64,000 bases of DNA. Origin: Desulfitibacter alkalitolerans DSM 16504. Lineage in GTDB: Bacteria; Bacillota; DSM-16504; Desulfitibacterales; Desulfitibacteraceae. Shown here piece by piece: positions 20,239-28,898 of the stretch. The notes beneath the pieces are model-generated. The model was not told the origin of the DNA, searched no databases, and worked only from the letters and a program-made list of their open reading frames with translations. The position numbers and the translations under genes are program-made. Each line of letters begins with the position of its first letter. The first letter of the stretch is position 1. Location: NCBI RefSeq assembly GCF_000620305.1, contig NZ_KK211106.1, positions 84,769 through 148,768 on the forward strand, written 5' to 3'.

Positions 20239-21480
20239 TTAGATTAATACAGCCACAATTATGCCGGCAATCATTAATACTGCCTGTAAGGGAAAGAGCA
20301 GTTTATAGCTTTCCAGGTAATCTGCTTTAAAATACTCATTGGAGACTATCAAACACAAATGGATTGGGGATACAACATATCCAAACATCATTCCAGTGAG
20401 TATCAATGAAAGGTATGCCACATTTTCCCCTATTAAAGGTAAAAAGATGGGATAGAGGATTGCCGAGCCTACAATGGGATGTCCGGCAGCAAAGCCAATT
20501 ATAACCGAGCTTAGTATTAATATTAAAAGTAAGGGCATATTTGAATTGGTGATTATCTGGGCCAGTATGGGAATTGCTCCAGAATCCTTTACAAATGCCC
20601 CAAACAGCATGATAGCATATACTGAGAAGCCGAGCCTCCAGTTTATACCCTGGGAGAGCATGATCTTAATATCTGAAGTTTTTAGTATCTTATCCTCTTT
20701 GTAATCAAGGAGTATGGTAAGGGCAATGGCTATGACCAGGGCAATTATAAAGTTAACTTCAAGTATTATGGTAAGCACAATGGCCACTATTAAAGGAAGT
20801 CCGGTAAAGAGGACACTTTTTAAGGATGCTGCAAAGGAATTATTTATATGTGCTTCTCCCTGGTTGGTTGAAACACTGGATTCATGGGATTCATGAGGCC
20901 AAAAACGGTTTATAACTATAAGAGATATTACCAGTGTAATTATCACCGGGATAAGGTGGAATTTCATAAGAGGCAGGAAGCCCAATGTACTTAGGTCTGC
21001 TGCTATTATTAACAAGGGTGCCAGAGGATTGAAAAATACAGACAAATGCCTGTAGAAGGTATTTGCTGCTGACTTGTAACCAGCACTCATCTTAACCTTT
21101 TCTCCAAGCTGATCAATGAAAGGTGCTGACATTACTGCACCTCCAGGAACAGCAAGAAGTCCTACTAAAGCAGGAATTAATGCAATAAGCAGGTGAATGC
21201 TCTTAACCAGGTCGATTAATGACTTTAACAGCTTATTGAGCAACAAGGTTTTATACATAACTGAACTAAATAATGTGATTAACAAAACTACTATCATCAG
21301 GGAAATTGTATCCAGGTTAAAGGTTACTTTCATAAAAATAGATAGTATTAAATTAATGGGCATTGCCGAAAAGATTATAATAAATACAACTCCTAATAAT
21401 AATGCATAAATAACCTCATGCCATTTAGAAGTAACTAGTACAATAGCTACTAAAGCTATAAACAAACCTAACAATTCCAA
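20239..21480 (-). CDS. DUF401-family membrane protein
   Basis: The 413-aa protein has about 11 membrane segments and DUF401 features: LIPALVGLLAVPGGAVMSAPFIDQLGEK, YRHLSVFFNPLAPLLIIAADL, and a C-terminal FAAGHPIVGSAILYPIFLPL. DUF401 proteins are putative transporters of the ion-transporter superfamily with no established substrate. The start is TTG 21480, with AAAGGGG eight bases upstream. It lies downstream of the AOR operon on the same strand but is separated by a terminator. Confidence 0.85.
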   Translation of the reverse strand: MELLGLFIALVAIVLVTSKWHEVIYALLLGVVFIIIFSAMPINLILSIFMKVTFNLDTISLMIVVLLITLFSSVMYKTLLLNKLLKSLIDLVKSIHLLIALIPALVGLLAVPGGAVMSAPFIDQLGEKVKMSAGYKSAANTFYRHLSVFFNPLAPLLIIAADLSTLGFLPLMKFHLIPVIITLVISLIVINRFWPHESHESSVSTNQGEAHINNSFAASLKSVLFTGLPLIVAIVLTIILEVNFIIALVIAIALTILLDYKEDKILKTSDIKIMLSQGINWRLGFSVYAIMLFGAFVKDSGAIPILAQIITNSNMPLLLILILSSVIIGFAAGHPIVGSAILYPIFLPLIGENVAYLSLILTGMMFGYVVSPIHLCLIVSNEYFKADYLESYKLLFPLQAVLMIAGIIVAVLI

Positions 21481-21536
21481 ACCAAGGACCCCTTTCTCAA
21501 CGTCTTATCATCATAACTGTATTATTATAACATATT

Positions 21537-21561
21537 AAAAAGGAGCCGCGGCCCCTTTTTT
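21537..21561 (-). terminator. Terminator of the AOR operon
   Basis: A GC-rich stem (AGGAGCC / GGCCCCT) is flanked by A-runs and T-runs on both sides. On the minus strand it closes the FeS-AOR-MoaD operon. Confidence 0.8.
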
Positions 21562-21635
21562 GATTTTTAAAATCACTTCATAATATATATTCTCTATATG
21601 GACTTCTCTACAAAATAAATATTTCCTCGCTTGTA

Positions 21636-21968
21636 CTAACCTCCAACTAATAGTGGGGAAGTAATTATTATTTCTGTATATTTCTTGCCTCCAATTGGAG
21701 GTGATTTTGTTTTAAACTCGGAATAGTTTTTAGGAAGTGGCATTCGTTTGCCGTCAACAAGTATCCAAAAAATTGGTTTAAAATTATAATCCTTATCAAA
21801 TATTTTATTCGATAGTGCTGTGCCATACTTGTTTATCAGGGTAGTTAATAACTGGGAAAGGTCAAAGCTGGAATTAGGCTCTATTGTAATCTCCTCTTCA
21901 AGCCTTCCCGCTGCAACTGCATAAATGGAATAATACCTTATCTTGATTGTAAAGAATTCCTTTTTCAT
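21636..21968 (-). CDS. MoaD/ThiS-like small sulfur-carrier protein
   Basis: The protein (about 110 aa) ends in Gly-Gly (SPLLVGG), the hallmark of ubiquitin-fold sulfur carriers that become C-terminal thiocarboxylates. Residues such as IKIRYYSIYAVAAGRLEEEITIEP and LLTTLINKYG fit the MoaD beta-grasp fold. MoaD supplies the dithiolene sulfur of pterin cofactors of molybdenum or tungsten. ATG 21968 is chosen because AAAGGA lies before it and it starts one base after the AOR stop codon. It is longer than typical MoaD (about 80 aa). It likely serves cofactor assembly for the adjacent AOR. Confidence 0.82.
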   Translation of the reverse strand: MKKEFFTIKIRYYSIYAVAAGRLEEEITIEPNSSFDLSQLLTTLINKYGTALSNKIFDKDYNFKPIFWILVDGKRMPLPKNYSEFKTKSPPIGGKKYTEIIITSPLLVGG

Positions 21969-21969
21969 T

Positions 21970-23862
21970 TTAATTCCTTTCATTTTCTATTCCTAATCTT
22001 TTAAGGGTTTCTAGAGTTGGGTATCCAGTTTCCATGCTCCAACCGCGGCGTTGGTAATACTCATCAAGCATTTTATTATAATCCTCTGCAGATAGTCTTT
22101 CACCCTTGTTTGGCCCATTGGCAATGGGTTCCTCCATGAGCCTTCTTGGCGGAAGGTCGTGTTGTCTGTTAATGCCCCTGGTACGGATACCAATTAGCCT
22201 TTCTAAATTCCATATGCGTTCCCCAATTAGCTCCAATTCTTCAATGGTCATATCCAACCCTGTACCAGCTGCTAGCAGGTCCCTGAAATGCTTGGGCTTA
22301 AGGGGTTTAAGTGCTATTCCCTCCAGCTTGCACAGCCCTAATGAATCTACTATACAGTGCCAATTTTCATGCCAGATCATCATTTTAGCTTTGGATGAGT
22401 ATTCCTTCCAGTATTCTGGAGTTATTTCTATTCCCAACTCTTCCTTAATATCATCCTTATAGATTTCAGGTGCTACTTCATACAGGGGCAGGCCTTTTAA
22501 ATGATCTCCACCCCTGGGTGAAACTGCAAAGGACAAGGCCATGCCCTTGGTTCCTCTAACATCAACTGCAGGGTAATCCATGCCCTTGCTGTGAATCACA
22601 AAATCCAGGCCGCCAATTTTTGTGGCTGCATGGTAGCTGCCCTCTGCAAGCAGGTCGCCAATACCCCTGCGGTGGGCAATAAGATCAATGACTTTGTTTA
22701 TCATCTGGTGATTACCCCAGTTAAGACTTTCGCCATCAAGGTCAGATGTTTTGATAATGCCCTTCTCAAAACATTCCATTGCCCAGGCTATAACATTACC
22801 TGTAGAGATAGTATCTAACCCCAGCTGGTTGCACAAGGTATTGGCCTTTAGTACTGATGGCAGGTTAGAGTTGCCGCATTTTGAGGCTAGCGCTGAGATG
22901 CTTTCATATTCAGGTCCTTCGCCCACGGTGCCTGCATATTCGCCTTCAGTTACTTTATAAAATCTGCTGCAGCTGACTGCACAGTTAAAGCAGCCCTTAT
23001 GTTTAGTTGCGTATTTCTGGAGAAGGATTTCTCCGCGAAGGCTTTCGGCCTCTTCAAAAGCTGATAGCTGAAAGTTTTTTGTTGGAAGAAAGCCCAGCAT
23101 CTGGGCTAGACCAGTAATTGCAGTTGTTCCAAGGGTTGAAGAAACCTCATACATTGGATCATTTAGGATGTCTTCCTCGCATTTATGTACAGTTTTCAGA
23201 AACTTATCAGGGTCCTTAACTGTAATACCCCTTGTACCTTTTACTGCTATTGCCTTCAGGTTTTTTGAACCCATGACTGCACCCATGCCGGTCCTGGCTG
23301 CTGCCCTGCACAGGTTATTGATTATTGCTGCAAATTTTACCAGGTTCTCTCCTGCAGGCCCTATAGAGGCAACCTGTGCTGTATCCTGGCCCAACTGCAG
23401 TTTAATTTCCCTTTCAGTCTCCCAGGTTGTTTTGCCCCAAAGTAGTGCTGCAGATTTGATCTTAACCGTATCATCATTTATCCAGATGTAAACAGGTTCT
23501 GGGGCCTTACCGGTTATTACAAGATGATCATAGCCTGCATATTTCAATTCTGGCCCAAAGTGCCCTCCTGAATTGGAGTCACCAAATATTCCAGTTAAGG
23601 GAGAAAGGGCTGTAACTGTATACCTTCCTGAACATGGAGCTAATGTACCGCCTAGAGGGCCTACCCCAATAATTAGTGGATTATCTGGACCAAGAGGATC
23701 AGTAGCTGCATCTGTTAAATCGTAAAGAAGCTTGGCGTTTACGCCAGATTGCCCCAGGTAGGATCTTTTTAGTTCTTCGGGAAGCTTTTCATGCCTGATT
23801 TCTCCTGAAGTGAGATTAATCCATAGGATTTTACCGGCATATCCATATTGAAGTTTATTCAT
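21970..23862 (-). CDS. aor: Aldehyde ferredoxin oxidoreductase family enzyme
   Basis: The 630-aa protein has the AOR length and domain order: an N-terminal domain binding the bis-pterin cofactor (GVGPLGGTLAPCSGRYTV, SNSGGHFGPELKYAG), ARTGMGAVMGSKNLKAIAVKG, then cluster cysteines CFNCAVSC with a later cysteine in LCNQLGLDT. Such enzymes oxidise aldehydes to acids with ferredoxin and usually hold tungsten. Subfamily substrate cannot be told. It is flanked by an FeS protein and a MoaD-like carrier in one minus-strand operon. A cobalamin riboswitch precedes the operon. Confidence 0.93.
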   Translation of the reverse strand: MNKLQYGYAGKILWINLTSGEIRHEKLPEELKRSYLGQSGVNAKLLYDLTDAATDPLGPDNPLIIGVGPLGGTLAPCSGRYTVTALSPLTGIFGDSNSGGHFGPELKYAGYDHLVITGKAPEPVYIWINDDTVKIKSAALLWGKTTWETEREIKLQLGQDTAQVASIGPAGENLVKFAAIINNLCRAAARTGMGAVMGSKNLKAIAVKGTRGITVKDPDKFLKTVHKCEEDILNDPMYEVSSTLGTTAITGLAQMLGFLPTKNFQLSAFEEAESLRGEILLQKYATKHKGCFNCAVSCSRFYKVTEGEYAGTVGEGPEYESISALASKCGNSNLPSVLKANTLCNQLGLDTISTGNVIAWAMECFEKGIIKTSDLDGESLNWGNHQMINKVIDLIAHRRGIGDLLAEGSYHAATKIGGLDFVIHSKGMDYPAVDVRGTKGMALSFAVSPRGGDHLKGLPLYEVAPEIYKDDIKEELGIEITPEYWKEYSSKAKMMIWHENWHCIVDSLGLCKLEGIALKPLKPKHFRDLLAAGTGLDMTIEELELIGERIWNLERLIGIRTRGINRQHDLPPRRLMEEPIANGPNKGERLSAEDYNKMLDEYYQRRGWSMETGYPTLETLKRLGIENERN

Positions 23863-24144
23863 TTAGATCACTTCTCCTTCTAAAGTTATAGCTCCAAATA
23901 AGCAGGTTGTCACACACAGGGGAACATTATTCCCCTTTTCTTTAGGATGTGCTTTTCCACAGAAATCCTGGTAGCATGTTTGGTTGATTACCGGGTAGTC
24001 CCTGCCCTCTTCTTCAGATTTAAAGATTTTAATTCCCGCAAGGCGTGGATTAGTCATTCCTGAAGTGGTCCAAGAACAAGCTGCCTCACATCTTCTACAC
24101 CCCCTGCATTTTTGTTCATTAATTTTAAACACCATCTTGTTCAA
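23863..24144 (-). CDS. 4Fe-4S ferredoxin-type electron-transfer protein of the AOR operon
   Basis: The 93-aa protein has a ferredoxin cluster motif, CRGCRRCEAAC, paired with later cysteines in CYQDFC and CVTTCLFG. It resembles the small iron-sulfur subunits encoded beside AOR-family genes and would pass electrons from the oxidoreductase. It starts at TTG 24144, with GGGAGGT seven bases upstream. Its stop codon abuts the AOR start at 23862. It is the first gene after the cobalamin riboswitch and terminator. Confidence 0.88.
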   Translation of the reverse strand: MNKMVFKINEQKCRGCRRCEAACSWTTSGMTNPRLAGIKIFKSEEEGRDYPVINQTCYQDFCGKAHPKEKGNNVPLCVTTCLFGAITLEGEVI

Positions 24145-24171
24145 TTAAACTACCTCCCATCTTTTTATAAT

Positions 24172-24213
24172 AAAATAAAAAAGTCCTCAACTATATCAAT
24201 AATAGTTGAGGAC
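24172..24213 (-). terminator. Riboswitch expression-platform terminator
   Basis: On the minus strand GTCCTCAACTAT and ATAGTTGAGGAC form a 12-bp stem with a short loop, followed by TTTTTTATTTTAT. It lies between the riboswitch and the FeS gene, as expected for transcriptional attenuation. Confidence 0.85.
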
Positions 24214-24234
24214 TTTGCCATCACCCTGCATACT

Positions 24235-24410
24235 TCTTGGATTACAGGCAGGTCTCCTGGCTTCTGGATCATCTTTGCTTATCCCTTCCCAATGCATAAT
24301 GCAGAGGTGGTTGTGATAAGGTTATCCCCAGTTACAGTGGCGGGACCGCTCAGGATTTAAACCTGATTCTCTATTCTCCCTATATGGGCACCTGTTATCT
24401 GCGAGTATTT
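24235..24410 (-). ncRNA. Cobalamin (AdoCbl) riboswitch
   Basis: Read on the minus strand it has the family landmarks in order: a 5' GGTGCC stem, AATCAGG and CCTGAGCGGTCCCGCCACTG, then a long variable region, and the B12 box AAGCCAGGAGACCTGCC at 24263-24247. Cobalamin riboswitches turn expression off when coenzyme B12 is abundant. The downstream terminator gives the mechanism. The genes controlled are the FeS-AOR-MoaD operon, an unusual target. A TACAAT -10 candidate lies at 24420-24415. Confidence 0.93.
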
Positions 24411-24615
24411 TTTAATTGTACTTCCCTAAATTTTGCTTTTTGCTTAACTTTACTTGGCATCCCTATTAGGCATCCATCAATATCCATCATATTTATCATA
24501 AAATATTATTCGACATCCACCATATAATTCCTGCTTTTAGAAGAAATATCTTATACATCATTAAAATAAGAAATGAACAAATTATTAATAAAGTTTACAA
24601 AGAGGGGAGCAGGCT

Positions 24616-25581
24616 ATGATATCTTCTAGGGAAACACTATCACCAGAAGCCCAATTAGCTGAATGGGTGGAAATGAACAAAAAAATAACTTCACAGGGTA
24701 AGCTGGCTACTTATATACCAGCATTAGCAAGGGCAAACCCCCATGATCTGGGGGCAGCCGTAGTAGGTATAAACGGACTAGAACTGACATCCGGCCAGTG
24801 GCATGTTCCCTTCACCTTACAAAGCATTTCAAAAATACTAAGTTTACTAGTGCTCCTTATGGAGCAGAGCTTTAAGTATATATTATCAAAAGTTGACATG
24901 GAGCCTACCGGTGACCCCTTTAATTCTATTGCCAGACTGGAAACAGTTAAGCCTGGCAGGCCCTTCAACCCCTTTATTAATGCAGGTGCCATTACAGTTT
25001 GTTCTTTAATTAAGGGTAAAAATGTGGATGAAAGGCTGAATAAAATACTAGACCTGATCTATAGATGTACAGGCAGGTGGCCAGACCTTAACCATGAAGT
25101 ATTATTATCAGAATGGGAGACTGCTGACCGTAACAGATCTTTAGCCTATTTTCTAAAGGACATGGGTTTTCTTGGAAATGATCTGGAGCAGACCCTGGAA
25201 TTGTATTTCAAGCAGTGCTCCATAGAAATAAACAGCCTGGAGCTGGCATGGATAGGGGCGGTCCTTGCTAATAGCGGCCGTCACCCTGTTAAAAACACAC
25301 AAATAGTACCTGGTGAAGCTGCCAGGATAGTTAAATCATTAATGTTTACATGTGGAATGTATGATGCATCGGGGAAATTTGCAGTTTCTGCAGGCATACC
25401 CTCAAAAAGTGGTGTGAGTGGAGGAATACTGTCAGTATACTCCTCAAATAAAGCCAGCCTGTTTAAAGAAGGATGCGGCATAGGCATTTATGGGCCGGCA
25501 CTTGACGAATACGGAAACAGCATTGCAGGAATTCAGCTTCTTAAAATGATTTCTAAAGCATGGGAAATGCATGCTTTTTAA
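24616..25581 (+). CDS. glsA: Glutaminase
   Basis: The 321-aa protein is a serine-dependent glutaminase of the beta-lactamase-like fold. The catalytic S-x-x-K is in PFTLQSISKIL. Further motifs are FNPFINAGAITVCSL, the tyrosine/asparagine region VLANSGRHPV, and IPSKSGVSGGILSVYS. It hydrolyses L-glutamine to glutamate and ammonia in the cytoplasm. GAGGGGAGC lies before ATG 24616. It is transcribed alone, away from the AOR operon, and ends at a stem-loop. Confidence 0.94.
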   Translation: MISSRETLSPEAQLAEWVEMNKKITSQGKLATYIPALARANPHDLGAAVVGINGLELTSGQWHVPFTLQSISKILSLLVLLMEQSFKYILSKVDMEPTGDPFNSIARLETVKPGRPFNPFINAGAITVCSLIKGKNVDERLNKILDLIYRCTGRWPDLNHEVLLSEWETADRNRSLAYFLKDMGFLGNDLEQTLELYFKQCSIEINSLELAWIGAVLANSGRHPVKNTQIVPGEAARIVKSLMFTCGMYDASGKFAVSAGIPSKSGVSGGILSVYSSNKASLFKEGCGIGIYGPALDEYGNSIAGIQLLKMISKAWEMHAF

Positions 25582-25624
25582 GGCAGAACACCTTAACTAA
25601 CTATAAGTTGGTTAAGGTGCTGCC
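25582..25624. terminator. Stem-loop between convergent glsA and DUF378 genes
   Basis: GGCAG..CACCTTAAC pairs with GTTAAGGTG..CTGCC in a long near-perfect stem. The flanking T-run is weak. Confidence 0.6.
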
Positions 25625-25639
25625 GCAAAAACTATACTA

Positions 25640-25843
25640 TTATTTCACTTCTGTTTTTGGTCTTACAAGTAGGGAAATGGCCCATATACCTGCAACGCCA
25701 ACCAGGGTATAAATAATTCTGCTTAAAACAGCGCCCTGGCCGCCAAAAATTGTGGCTACAAGATCAAGACCTAATACACCAACCAGCAACCAATTTAGGG
25801 CACCAATTATAACTAAAATAAGGGCTATCCTGTCTAATGACAT
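25640..25843 (-). CDS. DUF378 small membrane protein
   Basis: The 67-aa protein is typical of DUF378: two membrane helices with RIALILVIIGALNWLLVG and IYTLVGVAGIWAI. The family is widespread in Firmicutes and its function is unknown. GGAGGAAA precedes the start. It is a single gene converging with glsA. Confidence 0.9.
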   Translation of the reverse strand: MSLDRIALILVIIGALNWLLVGVLGLDLVATIFGGQGAVLSRIIYTLVGVAGIWAISLLVRPKTEVK

Positions 25844-26123
25844 ATTATTGATTTCCTCCTTTCATGTGTTGACCTGTAATAGATAACAGGTTACAATCAT
25901 AATATCTCCTAAAATATAGAAAAGTATTCACTAAATTAACCCAAAAAGTTTGACAGAACAAAGGTTTTATGCATAAAATGTAGTTGACTTAAAAGAATAA
26001 GAGAATGTGGTCAGATTTATTTTATATAAATTGGGCTTTATGCAGCAGGTATACCTGCGGGACCTTTCCTGCGGGTATTTTATTTGTTTGCTCTTGCAAT
26101 TGGTGAAGGAAGGGGGGCATTGT

Positions 26124-27065
26124 GTGGAAACGTCTCATCCAAGTGGAACTGATAAAGATAATTTTGATAAAAATAAATATGGAGAAAGGGTTTGCCTTCA
26201 TATTTTAATTCTCAATATTTTTCTATCTGTTATTAAGTTCATGGCAGGGGTACTGGGGAATAGTGTGGCTTTAATAGCAGATGCCTTCCATTCCTTGACG
26301 GATGTTTTCACTACAGCGTGTGTTATTATATGCTTGCGTATTTCCAAGCAGCCACCTGACAAGGAACACCCTTATGGACATGGGAAAATAGAATCTATAG
26401 CTGCAAAAATCATCTCCCTTGTATTAATTGGTGTGGGTTTGTTGATGCTGGTTGCTTCCGTTAGAAAGATATTAATTGGTAGTTTATTAATACCCACAGA
26501 AATTACAATCTGGGTTGCTGTCTTGTCTATCCTGGTCAAGGAATTTTCATATAGATATACCTTAATGGCCGCTAATAAAATACAAAGCACTGTTCTAGCT
26601 GCTGATGCCTGGCATCATAGGACTGATGCCTTGAGCTCAGTAGCAGCATTATTTGGTATAATAGGAGCGCGTTTTGGCTATCCCGTTTTAGACCCTGTTA
26701 TGGCAGGGCTTGTCTCCCTGTTTATTGTCTGGGCAGGGTATAAACTGTTAAGAGAATCAATAGAAGAACTTATGGATACATTACCTGACAAGGATATTCC
26801 AAAACGTATTAAGGAACTATGTAATGAAGTGCCTGGTGTTAAAGGGGTCAGAAATATCAAGGTTAGAAAATATGGAGTCTTTTTAATAGTTGACTGTGTC
26901 ATAGTGGTCAATCCCTTGATAACAGTAGACGAAGGACATCAGCTTGCTATTCTTTCAAAAAAAAGAATAATTGAAGACAATGACAATATCAAGGAAGTAT
27001 TTATCCATGTTAGTCCCAATGAGAACCAGCCCCATGAAGAGAATGAAAATATGCTAAATAAGTAA
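26124..27065 (+). CDS. Cation diffusion facilitator transporter
   Basis: The protein (about 313 aa) has six membrane segments and CDF metal-site motifs ALIADAFHSLTDVF and VLAADAWHHRTDALSS, then a cytoplasmic C-terminal domain (RIKELCNEVPGVKGVRNIKVRKYG). CDF proteins export zinc, manganese, iron or related ions in exchange for protons. GTG 26124 is chosen because GGAAGGGGGG lies before it and the length then fits the family; a longer frame reaches back to 26007 without a ribosome site. It lies 18 bp before rmuC. Confidence 0.9.
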   Translation: METSHPSGTDKDNFDKNKYGERVCLHILILNIFLSVIKFMAGVLGNSVALIADAFHSLTDVFTTACVIICLRISKQPPDKEHPYGHGKIESIAAKIISLVLIGVGLLMLVASVRKILIGSLLIPTEITIWVAVLSILVKEFSYRYTLMAANKIQSTVLAADAWHHRTDALSSVAALFGIIGARFGYPVLDPVMAGLVSLFIVWAGYKLLRESIEELMDTLPDKDIPKRIKELCNEVPGVKGVRNIKVRKYGVFLIVDCVIVVNPLITVDEGHQLAILSKKRIIEDNDNIKEVFIHVSPNENQPHEENENMLNK

Positions 27066-27083
27066 TTGTGAGGTAAAAATGCC

Positions 27084-28115
27084 ATGGAGTTAATAATAAT
27101 TGCCCTGCTAGCTGTTCTTATACTGCTCCTTATCTATTTTATTGTAAAAAAGGGAAATGAAAATACCAGAACCCTGGACCTGATTGTTAGAAATCACCTG
27201 GAAGGCTTTCGCCATGAAATTGAAGAATCAATGCTTTCTTCAAAAAAAGAAATGACTGATGCACGTGCAGATTTAAATAGACAAGCTGCAGATACCTTGA
27301 AATTTTTAGTTCAAATGCAGTCTACCATGGAGAGGGTTATTTCCCAGCAGGAGGAGGCCAACAGGCTTGGACAGTCCTTAAAGGATGTCCTGACAATGCC
27401 AAAGCTAAGGGGAAATTATGGAGAGGTCATACTTGAGGATTTGCTGGAAAAAATGCTTCCAATGGGCATGTGGCAGCGGCAGTATACAATATCCCCTGGA
27501 TGTGTGGTAGACGCCATGATCAAATATAAAGACATGCTGGTACCGATAGACGCCAAATTTCCCAGGGATAACTATCTAAAATACCTTGAAAGTGAGGCAA
27601 AGCAGGACAAGGAGTATTATTGGAAATTATTTGAGAGAGATTTGCTCAATCAAATAAAAGAAACAGCCAGATATATTCAAACTGAGCATGGGACAGGGGA
27701 TTTTGCCTTGATGTTTATTCCATCAGAAGCCATATACTATGAAACCATAGCAGACAAGAATTTCTATGGGCAGCCTTCCAGGATTTCTGAAGCTTTAGAA
27801 AAACATAAGGTTATTGCCGTAAGTCCAAGAAATTTTTATGCTTTTTTGCAAATTGTTTTAACCAGCATGAGAAACCTGGAAGTTTTAAATCATGCCAGGG
27901 AAGTGCAGAATAAGCTGGCTAGATTACAAAAGAAATATGCACATTTTTATAACAATTATGAGAAAATAGGCTACGAATTAAACAAGGCCTTTGAGGCCTA
28001 TAAAACAGGAGACAGACATATCAGCATCTATAAAAGGGAGCTGGATGAGATAATATCCATTGGGCACATGGAAAGCGAGAGCAAAAATAATACTATTGAA
28101 GGAGAGAAGATATGA
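27084..28115 (+). CDS. rmuC: RmuC-family DNA recombination protein
   Basis: The 343-aa protein has an N-terminal membrane helix (LIIIALLAVLILLLIYFIV), a coiled-coil region to about residue 110, and the RmuC nuclease-like domain (PKLRGNYGEVILEDLLEKMLP, DAMIKYKDMLVPIDAKFPRDNY, FALMFIPSEAIYYE). In E. coli RmuC limits inversions at short repeats. The exact activity is unproven. Its stop codon overlaps the start of the HAD gene by four bases, so they are translationally coupled. Confidence 0.93.
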   Translation: MELIIIALLAVLILLLIYFIVKKGNENTRTLDLIVRNHLEGFRHEIEESMLSSKKEMTDARADLNRQAADTLKFLVQMQSTMERVISQQEEANRLGQSLKDVLTMPKLRGNYGEVILEDLLEKMLPMGMWQRQYTISPGCVVDAMIKYKDMLVPIDAKFPRDNYLKYLESEAKQDKEYYWKLFERDLLNQIKETARYIQTEHGTGDFALMFIPSEAIYYETIADKNFYGQPSRISEALEKHKVIAVSPRNFYAFLQIVLTSMRNLEVLNHAREVQNKLARLQKKYAHFYNNYEKIGYELNKAFEAYKTGDRHISIYKRELDEIISIGHMESESKNNTIEGEKI

Positions 28116-28786
28116 GGTTAGCTATTTTTGATTTTGATGGTACACTATTTCCCTTTGAAACCTTTCCCTTTCTTTATTCCCAGTGGAAAAAGCAAAAGCA
28201 ATCTAAAATTAGATATTACAAGGGATTTGCCTCATTCATGCCAATCTACCTATTATATAAAGCAAAGTTGGTTTCATCAGAAAAAATGAGAAGAAAGGCA
28301 GTCTTTGAATTAGCCAGTCTTTTTAATGGAATGGACATGAAACAGATAGAAACATTTTTTGACGAGGCCTATAAGGACATGAAAGACCGTATAGACACTA
28401 ATATGGTAAAGGAAATTAAAAAGTGTCAGGATGAGGGATTTCACCTTGTCCTGGTGTCAGGAGCACTAAAGCCCATACTGGACAGGGTGGCCCACGAGTA
28501 TAAATTTAATGAGGTCATTGGGACAGAACTCACCATGAAGGGAAATAGAGCCTATTTCCATAAAAATTTCAAGTACATACAGGGAGAAGAAAAAGCTATT
28601 GCAGTAGTAAAAAAATACAAGCATCATGAAATTGACTGGAGGCACTGCAGGGCCTATGCAGACAGTTTCTCAGATCTAGCAATCATGGAATTAGTGGGTG
28701 AACCTGTTGCAGTTAGACCAGACAAGGACCTGCTGGATGTGGCCAGGGATAGAAAATGGAAGATAATTGACAGTCCTTCAATATGA
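28112..28786 (+). CDS. HAD-IB family phosphatase, SerB-like
   Basis: The 224-aa protein starts with the nucleophile motif FDFDGTLFPF (D7, D9), a helical cap follows, then motif II LVLVSGALKPIL and the C-terminal acidic motif RAYADSFSDLAIM. This is the HAD-IB group that includes phosphoserine phosphatases and related phosphomonoesterases. The substrate is not evident. It overlaps rmuC and is probably in the same transcript as the CDF and rmuC genes. Confidence 0.88.
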   Translation: MRLAIFDFDGTLFPFETFPFLYSQWKKQKQSKIRYYKGFASFMPIYLLYKAKLVSSEKMRRKAVFELASLFNGMDMKQIETFFDEAYKDMKDRIDTNMVKEIKKCQDEGFHLVLVSGALKPILDRVAHEYKFNEVIGTELTMKGNRAYFHKNFKYIQGEEKAIAVVKKYKHHEIDWRHCRAYADSFSDLAIMELVGEPVAVRPDKDLLDVARDRKWKIIDSPSI

Positions 28787-28898
28787 GGGGCTTTGTTTTA
28801 TATAGATTTTCTCCATGAAATTTTGGATTGGAATTAGTAATATTTTCTTTCTAATAGGAGAATTATAAATATAGATAGCCTTCATGGAGGAATAAATA

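Noticed and set aside
26007-26123. N-terminal extension of the CDF transporter back to GTG 26007
   Set aside because: There is no ribosome site for it, the extension is not CDF-like, and GTG 26124 has a strong site.
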